From NCBI GenBank assembly GCA_002373675.1, contig DFLF01000016.1, positions 1 through 55,296 on the forward strand: a stretch of 55,296 nucleotides of DNA, read 5' to 3'. Below are positions 49,997-55,296 of this stretch, piece after piece. Both the position numbers and the translations under genes were made by a program. The stretch's first letter is position 1; each line of letters starts with the position of its first letter. The notes beneath the pieces are model-generated. The model was not told where the DNA came from and made no database searches. It was given only the letters and a program-made list of their open reading frames with translations. This DNA comes from Pseudobutyrivibrio sp. UBA3626 (GTDB taxonomy: Bacteria > Bacillota > Clostridia > Lachnospirales > Lachnospiraceae).

Positions 49997-51574
49997 ATGA
50001 CTATTATATTGAGTTCGGTGTTTCTTATCGTGTTCTTTGCAATTATGATTGCGGTAGGATTTGCCACAAGAAAAAATGCAACAGATGTTAATGGATTTGT
50101 ACTGGGAGGGAGGTCTGTAGGTCCTTGGCTTACGGCCTTTGCTTTTGGAACATCGTATTTTTCGGCAGTTATATTTGTAGGATATGCCGGTCAGTTTGGA
50201 TGGAATTTCGGTCTTGCATCTACATGGGCAGGTCTTGGAAATGCGCTTATTGGCTCCCTTCTTGCATGGAGAGTGCTGGGAAGAAGAACAAGAATTATGA
50301 CACAGTCTATTGATTCTAAGACTATGCCGGATTTCTTCGAGAAGAGATATGACTCTAAAGCACTTAAGGTTGCTTCTTCTATTATAATATTTATATTCCT
50401 GATACCATATACAGCTTCATTATATAATGGACTATCAAGTCTTTTTGGAATGGTTTTCTCTGTTCCGTATTGGGTAATTATTGTTGTTATGGCAGTCCTT
50501 ACTGGAATATACGTGGTATTCGGCGGATATATGGCTACAGCTATTAATGATTTTATTCAGGGAATAATAATGCTGATTGGTATAATTGCAGTTATTTTTG
50601 CTGTAGTGAATGATAATGGAGGCCTCTTAGAGTCCATGAAGAGTTTGTCTGAGATACCAACGAAAGGATGGGATTCGGGAGCATTCTCATCTTTCTTCGG
50701 ACCCGATCCGCTTTCTTTGCTATTCGTAGTTTTGTTGACTTCGCTGGGTACATGGGGACTTCCACAGATGGTTGGTAAGTTCTATGCTATTAAGAGTGAG
50801 AAGGACATCCAGAAAGGAACCACAATATCCACTTTATTTGCTTTTATTGTAGCAGGTGGATGCTACTTTGTAGGTGGATTCGGAAGGCTGTATGCTGATA
50901 AGATTCAGTATAGGGATAATGGGACGCCGCTATTTGACTCGATTATACCTTCGATGTTATCAACACTTCCGGGAATAATTATAGCAATAGTAATAGTACT
51001 TGTGCTTTCGGCTTCAATGTCTACCTTGTCATCACTTGTACTTACATCAAGTTCAACATTTACGTTAGACGTAATTAAGCCTGCCATGAAGAAAGGTCTA
51101 TCTGAGAAGAAGCAGGTGGCTATAATGAGAGTATTCCTTGTATTCTTCATAGCTGTATCTGCAGTAATTGCAATCGTGAAGGATTCATATCCCGGACTTA
51201 CATTCATAGCACAGATGATGGGAGTATCATGGGGAGCACTTGCGGGTGCATTCCTTGCGCCGTTCCTTTATGGATTATATTCTAAGAAAACAAGTAAGGC
51301 GGCAGTTGCAGTATGCTTTATATGGGGCGTGGGACTGGCACTATTCCAGTTTATCATCTCTATGACAGGCGTTGATGTAAGCTCGTGGGGACCTGTTCTT
51401 GGATTTGTATTCAAGTCATCTATTAATTCAGGTGTCGTGGCTATGGTTGGAGGAATTATTATACTTCCAATTGTATCACTTATTACTAAGAAGCCTGATA
51501 AGGATGATATGGATAAGATGTTCGAATGCTTTGACGAGAAGGTATCAGTACCTAAGAAGGAGGCACTGGATTAG
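49997..51574 (+). CDS. Sodium:solute symporter family (SSS/SLC5) transporter
   Basis: 525 residues, about 13 helices. FVLGGRSVGPWLTAFAFGTSYFSAVIFVGYAGQFGWNFGLASTW is the SSS core (helices 1-2), SKTMPDFFEKRYDSK the loop motif, and IVLVLSASMSTLSSLVLTSSSTFTLDV the helix 8 Na-site region with its serines. It resembles PutP/PanF-type symporters. The substrate cannot be assigned. The ribosome site GGAGG is 13 bases from ATG 49997, rather far, and a second ATG at 49987 is in another frame. Confidence 0.88.
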   Translation: MTIILSSVFLIVFFAIMIAVGFATRKNATDVNGFVLGGRSVGPWLTAFAFGTSYFSAVIFVGYAGQFGWNFGLASTWAGLGNALIGSLLAWRVLGRRTRIMTQSIDSKTMPDFFEKRYDSKALKVASSIIIFIFLIPYTASLYNGLSSLFGMVFSVPYWVIIVVMAVLTGIYVVFGGYMATAINDFIQGIIMLIGIIAVIFAVVNDNGGLLESMKSLSEIPTKGWDSGAFSSFFGPDPLSLLFVVLLTSLGTWGLPQMVGKFYAIKSEKDIQKGTTISTLFAFIVAGGCYFVGGFGRLYADKIQYRDNGTPLFDSIIPSMLSTLPGIIIAIVIVLVLSASMSTLSSLVLTSSSTFTLDVIKPAMKKGLSEKKQVAIMRVFLVFFIAVSAVIAIVKDSYPGLTFIAQMMGVSWGALAGAFLAPFLYGLYSKKTSKAAVAVCFIWGVGLALFQFIISMTGVDVSSWGPVLGFVFKSSINSGVVAMVGGIIILPIVSLITKKPDKDDMDKMFECFDEKVSVPKKEALD

Positions 51575-51603
51575 GAGAGAAATGAAGTTATATACAAAAG
51601 ACC

Positions 51604-51632
51604 TTGACACTTGGGGACAAAGCATCTATAAT
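51604..51632 (+). promoter_or_regulatory. Consensus promoter of the str operon
   Basis: TTGACA at 51604-51609, a 17-base spacer and TATAAT at 51627-51632: both boxes perfect. The start site at about 51639 falls inside the terminator hairpin of the upstream gene. Confidence 0.85.
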
Positions 51633-51634
51633 AT

Positions 51635-51668
51635 TCTAGCGTGCGTTTGTATGCACGCTAGATTTTTT
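51635..51668 (+). terminator. Intrinsic terminator downstream of the symporter gene
   Basis: A 10-bp perfect stem (51635-51644 with 51653-51662), 8-base loop and six T. It begins two bases after the TATAAT of the str promoter. Confidence 0.9.
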
Positions 51669-51719
51669 GTGCCATCAGGTAATTATGGCAACATATTATA
51701 GAATAAGGAGGTGAAAATA

Positions 51720-52139
51720 ATGCCAACATTTAACCAGTTAGTAAGAAAAGGTCGTTCGACTTCTATGAAGAAGTCTACATCACCAGCTCTTCAAAAGGGT
51801 TACAACTCACTTCAGAAGAAGCCAACAAATAATCCTTCTCCACAGAAGCGTGGTGTATGTACTGCTGTTAAGACTGCTACACCTAAGAAGCCTAACTCAG
51901 CACTTCGTAAGATTGCCAGAGTACGTCTTTCTAATGGAATCGAAGTAACAAGCTACATTCCAGGTGAAGGTCATAACTTACAGGAGCATAGCGTTGTTCT
52001 TATTCGTGGTGGAAGAGTAAAGGATTTACCTGGTACTCGTTATCACGTAATTAGAGGAACACTTGATACTGCAGGTGTCGCTAACAGAAAGCAAGCGCGT
52101 TCTAAGTATGGTGCTAAGAAGCCAAAGGACGCTAAGTAG
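51720..52139 (+). CDS. rpsL: 30S ribosomal protein S12
   Basis: 139 residues from ATG 51720, after AAGGAGGTG; the GTG at 51711 is the site itself. PTFNQLVRKGR is the start, and KTATPKKPNSALRKIARVRLSNG and YIPGEGHNLQEHSVVLIRGGRVKDLPGTRYH are the canonical decoding-site segments. First gene of the str operon. Confidence 0.97.
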   Translation: MPTFNQLVRKGRSTSMKKSTSPALQKGYNSLQKKPTNNPSPQKRGVCTAVKTATPKKPNSALRKIARVRLSNGIEVTSYIPGEGHNLQEHSVVLIRGGRVKDLPGTRYHVIRGTLDTAGVANRKQARSKYGAKKPKDAK

Positions 52140-52256
52140 TTTAAGGAGACTCAAAAGGTAAAATGTTGAGTTTATTTTCATCATGAAATAAATCAGCACG
52201 AACACCGAGTAAGTGAGTACCGAAGATTTAATTTAATGATTAAGGAGGGAAGTAAC

Positions 52257-52727
52257 GTGCCACGTAAAGGACATACTCAGAAAAGAGACGTGTTAGCAGA
52301 TCCTATTTACAACAGCAAGGTAGTTACTAAGCTTATCAACAACATTATGCTTGATGGTAAGAAAGGTATCGCCCAGAAGATTGTATATGGCGCATTTGCT
52401 ACAGTAGAAGAGAAGACAGGTAAGCCTGCTTTAGATGTATTCGAAGAAGCTATGGGCAACGTTATGCCAGCATTAGAAGTTAAAGCAAGACGTATCGGTG
52501 GAGCAACATACCAGGTGCCTATCGAAGTTCGTCCAGAACGTCGTCAAGCATTAGGACTTCGTTGGATAACATTCTTTTCACGTAAGAGAAGTGAGAAGAC
52601 AATGCAAGAACGTTTGGCTAATGAGATTATGGATGCAGCTAATAATACAGGTGCAGCTGTTAAGAGAAAAGAGGATATGCACAAGATGGCAGAGTCAAAC
52701 AAGGCTTTTGCACATTACAGATTCTAA
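52257..52727 (+). CDS. rpsG: 30S ribosomal protein S7
   Basis: 156 residues starting at GTG 52257 (PRKGHTQKRDVLADPIYNSK), 7 bases after AAGGAGGG; the earlier in-frame ATG at 52236 would add seven untypical residues. 156 is the standard length. The 117-base gap after rpsL has a small ACTCAA/TTGAGT hairpin that could contribute to S7 autoregulation, without a clear match. Confidence 0.97.
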   Translation: MPRKGHTQKRDVLADPIYNSKVVTKLINNIMLDGKKGIAQKIVYGAFATVEEKTGKPALDVFEEAMGNVMPALEVKARRIGGATYQVPIEVRPERRQALGLRWITFFSRKRSEKTMQERLANEIMDAANNTGAAVKRKEDMHKMAESNKAFAHYRF

Positions 52728-52784
52728 TAATATCTGGATTATTAATGCATATTTTAACTTATATAAAAATAGGAGGAAAAAATC

Positions 52785-54902
52785 TTGGCTGGAAGAGAAT
52801 ATCCGTTAGAGAGAACTAGAAATATCGGAATTATGGCTCATATTGATGCTGGTAAAACAACAACAACTGAGCGTATTCTATATTATACTGGTGTTAATTA
52901 TAAGATCGGTGAAACTCATGATGGTTCAGCTACAATGGACTGGATGGAGCAAGAGCAAGAGAGAGGTATTACTATCACTTCTGCTGCTACAACATGTCAC
53001 TGGACACTTCAAGAGAATAACAAGCCTAAGAAGGGTGCAGAAGAACATCGTATTAACATTATTGACACACCAGGTCACGTTGACTTTACAGTTGAAGTTG
53101 AGAGATCGCTTCGTGTACTTGACGGAGCGGTAGGTGTATTCTGTGCTAAGGGTGGTGTTGAGCCTCAGTCAGAAAATGTATGGCGTCAGGCTGACACATA
53201 TAATGTACCAAGAATGGCATTCATCAACAAGATGGATATCCTGGGTGCTGACTTCTACGGAGCAGTTGACCAGATTCGTGAGCGTCTTGGTAAAAATGCT
53301 ATCGTTCTTCAACTTCCTATTGGTAAGGAAGATGATTTTAAGGGCATTATTGATTTGTTCGAAATGAAGGCTTACATCTATAATGATGAGAAGGGTGAAG
53401 ATATTTCAATCACAGACATCCCTGATGATATGAAAGATGATGCTGAACTTTATCGTACAGAATTAATAGAGAAGGTATGCGAATTAGATGATGATCTAAT
53501 GATGCAATATCTAGAAGGCGAAGAGGTTGCCGTTGATGATCTTAAGGCAGCACTTCGTAAGGGTACATGTGAATGTACAGCAGTGCCTGTATGTTGCGGT
53601 ACAGCTTATCGTAACAAGGGTATACAGAAACTCTTAGATGCAATCGTTGAATTTATGCCATCACCACTTGACATCCCTGCTATTAAGGGTGTTGATATGG
53701 ATGGAAATGAGACAGAGAGACATTCGTCTGATGATGAGCCATTCTCAGCATTAGCATTTAAGATTATGACAGACCCATTCGTAGGTAAGCTTGCATTCTT
53801 CCGTGTATATTCAGGAACAATGAATTCCGGTTCTTATGTACTTAATGCTACTAAGAATAAGAAGGAAAGAGTAGGACGTATCCTACAGATGCATGCAAAT
53901 AAGAGAGAAGAGCTAGACAAGGTATACTCTGGTGATATTGCTGCAGCAGTTGGATTCAAAGTTACATCAACCGGTGATACAATCTGTGATGAGCAACATC
54001 CAGTTATACTAGAGTCTATGGAATTCCCTGAGCCTGTTATTGAGCTTGCTATCGAGCCTAAGACTAAGGCTGGACAGCAGAAGATGGGTGAAGCTTTAGC
54101 AAAACTTGCTGAAGAGGATCCAACATTTAGAGCTCATACAGATTCTGAGACAGGTCAGACAATCATTGCCGGTATGGGTGAGCTTCACTTAGAGATTATC
54201 GTAGACAGACTACTTCGTGAATTCAAGGTAGAGGCTAACGTAGGTGCTCCTCAAGTTGCTTACAAGGAGACATTTACCAAGGCTGTTGATCAGGAATACA
54301 AATATGCTAAGCAGTCAGGTGGTCGTGGACAATATGGTCACTGTAAAGTTAAATTCGAGCCAATGGATGCTAACGCAGAAGAGACATTCAAGTTCGAATC
54401 TACTGTAGTTGGTGGTAACATTCCTAAGGAATATATTCCGGCTGTAGGCGAAGGTATCGAAGAAGCTGCTAAGTCTGGTATTCTATGTGGATTCCCTGTA
54501 CTTGGTATACATGCTACTGTATATGATGGTTCATATCATGAAGTCGATTCTTCAGAAATGGCATTCCACATTGCAGGTTCTATGTGCTTCAAGGAAGCTA
54601 TGGCGAAAGCAGAACCAGTACTACTTGAGCCTATCATGAAGGTAGAAGTTACTATGCCTGAAGAGTATATGGGCGACGTTATAGGTGATATTAATGCCAG
54701 ACGTGGTCGTATCGAGGGTATGGATGACCTTGGCGGCGGTAAGATTGTTCATGGATATGTTCCACTTGCTGAAATGTTTGGTTATTCAACAGATCTTCGT
54801 TCAAGAACACAAGGTCGTGGAAACTATTCAATGTTCTTTGAGAAGTATGAGCCAGTTCCCAAGTCAGTACAGGATAAGCTTATATCTAACAAGGATAAAT
54901 AA
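52785..54902 (+). CDS. fusA: Elongation factor G
   Basis: 705 residues starting at TTG 52785 (AGREYPLERTRNIGIMAHID), after AGGAGG. G1 AHIDAGKTTTTERIL, the G2 region RGITITSAATT, G3 DTPGHVDF, G4 NKMD, and domains II-V are complete. It drives translocation with GTP. The UUG start is unusual for so strongly expressed a gene. Confidence 0.97.
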   Translation: MAGREYPLERTRNIGIMAHIDAGKTTTTERILYYTGVNYKIGETHDGSATMDWMEQEQERGITITSAATTCHWTLQENNKPKKGAEEHRINIIDTPGHVDFTVEVERSLRVLDGAVGVFCAKGGVEPQSENVWRQADTYNVPRMAFINKMDILGADFYGAVDQIRERLGKNAIVLQLPIGKEDDFKGIIDLFEMKAYIYNDEKGEDISITDIPDDMKDDAELYRTELIEKVCELDDDLMMQYLEGEEVAVDDLKAALRKGTCECTAVPVCCGTAYRNKGIQKLLDAIVEFMPSPLDIPAIKGVDMDGNETERHSSDDEPFSALAFKIMTDPFVGKLAFFRVYSGTMNSGSYVLNATKNKKERVGRILQMHANKREELDKVYSGDIAAAVGFKVTSTGDTICDEQHPVILESMEFPEPVIELAIEPKTKAGQQKMGEALAKLAEEDPTFRAHTDSETGQTIIAGMGELHLEIIVDRLLREFKVEANVGAPQVAYKETFTKAVDQEYKYAKQSGGRGQYGHCKVKFEPMDANAEETFKFESTVVGGNIPKEYIPAVGEGIEEAAKSGILCGFPVLGIHATVYDGSYHEVDSSEMAFHIAGSMCFKEAMAKAEPVLLEPIMKVEVTMPEEYMGDVIGDINARRGRIEGMDDLGGGKIVHGYVPLAEMFGYSTDLRSRTQGRGNYSMFFEKYEPVPKSVQDKLISNKDK

Positions 54903-54929
54903 AAATATTGTACAAAACTAAATTTTGTG

Positions 54930-54958
54930 TTGAAAAATAAGATTATTTTCTATATAAT
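54930..54958 (+). promoter_or_regulatory. Internal promoter of tuf
   Basis: TTGAAA at 54930-54935, a 17-base spacer and TATAAT at 54953-54958, so tuf can be made independently. A TCATTCT/AGAATGA hairpin near 54976-54998 lies in the leader. Confidence 0.75.
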
Positions 54959-55048
54959 CAATTTTAACCGAGTGTCATTCTGTAAATATAGAATGATAGG
55001 TCATTATAACGTATCGAATTCATATCTATTGTAAGGAGGAATTATAAA

Positions 55049-55296
55049 ATGGCAAAAGAGAAATTCGAGAGAACTAAACCACATTGTAACATAGGTACCA
55101 TTGGTCACGTAGATCATGGTAAGACAACTTTAACAGCAGCTATCACTAAGACTCTTGCTGCAAGAGTAGAAGGTAACGCTGCAGTAGATTTTGAGAATAT
55201 CGATAAGGCTCCTGAAGAGAGAGAAAGAGGTATCACAATTTCTACAGCTCACGTTGAGTATGAGACAGCTAAGCGTCACTATGCACACGTTGACTG
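55049..55296 (+). CDS. tuf: Elongation factor Tu, 5' part
   Basis: ATG 55049 after AAGGAGG. AKEKFERTKPHCNIGTIGHV, DHGKTTLTAAI (G1) and PEERERGITISTAHVEYET (G2) identify EF-Tu. The gene continues beyond the window; only the first 82 codons are seen. Confidence 0.97.
   Translation, partial: MAKEKFERTKPHCNIGTIGHVDHGKTTLTAAITKTLAARVEGNAAVDFENIDKAPEERERGITISTAHVEYETAKRHYAHVD

Noticed and set aside
1..55296. tRNA, rRNA, CRISPR arrays, insertion sequences and prophage genes
   Set aside because: Intergenic regions were read on both strands and showed none of these.

Overview
The window is low-GC Firmicute chromosome. The fusA and tuf sequences, strong AGGAGG ribosome sites, the SirTM/macrodomain pair, the sensory [FeFe]-hydrogenase and the many large PAS/GGDEF/hybrid-kinase proteins suggest a Lachnospiraceae-like gut or rumen Clostridia (Butyrivibrio/Pseudobutyrivibrio/Roseburia neighbourhood). 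This placement is inference from gene content, not from a marker-gene search. No rRNA, tRNA, CRISPR array, transposase or prophage was seen.

Layout. 1-5.2 kb is accessory: the end of an AAA-ATPase/PD-(D/E)XK protein, an MqsR-like toxin with a zinc-finger/HTH/Panacea antitoxin under a two-operator promoter, a 42-residue basic microprotein behind a structured leader, an Spx/ArsC-like protein, a YjbR-MGMT fusion and a DUF5131 protein. 5.2-8.2 kb is a decay zone: a LysR gene and a MerR gene are fused at a deletion scar that removed both DNA-binding domains, followed by an alpha/beta hydrolase and an AspT/YidE-type transporter with an internal deletion and frameshift. 8.2-11 kb carries a flavin reductase-like protein, a CstA transporter and an FMN reductase. 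11-16.4 kb carries a FIST-domain hybrid kinase and a macrodomain/SirTM ADP-ribosylation pair. 16.3-18.3 kb is an Eco47II-type restriction-modification system on the minus strand.

18.5-26.4 kb is a redox island: an ATC-hydrolase-like protein, a methyltransferase, a decayed second methyltransferase, a LysR regulator divergent from a sugar acetyltransferase, a cytoplasmic flavodoxin, a lipoprotein flavodoxin, a seven-helix DUF4405 membrane protein fused to a flavodoxin domain, a DUF362 protein and a ferredoxin-type aldo/keto reductase. The lipoprotein and the fusion together suggest flavodoxins working outside the membrane. 26.4-32.3 kb has a P-type ATPase divergent from larB-larC (nickel-pincer cofactor) and an aldehyde dehydrogenase. 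32.3-39.8 kb has a GGDEF/EAL/GGDEF c-di-GMP protein, a radical SAM protein and a surface locus: a 534-residue secreted protein, a small membrane-tailed protein with a degenerate sorting-signal-like tail, and a class B sortase.

39.8-43.5 kb is a complete preQ1 operon (queD-queE-folE-queC-queF) followed by a nitroreductase. On the minus strand, 43.5-47 kb has a PAS-containing sensory [FeFe]-hydrogenase, a SpoIIE-type phosphatase and bioY. Then come a PAS/kinase/receiver/PAS protein, an SSS-family symporter and the housekeeping str operon rpsL-rpsG-fusA-tuf, with tuf cut by the window end.

Three short REP-like palindromic repeats with a GGGGACGG core are scattered at 1.06, 3.08 and 21.95 kb. 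The best candidates for something undescribed are the microprotein with its leader RNA, the extracytoplasmic flavodoxin module, and the sortase locus with its unusual sorting tail.
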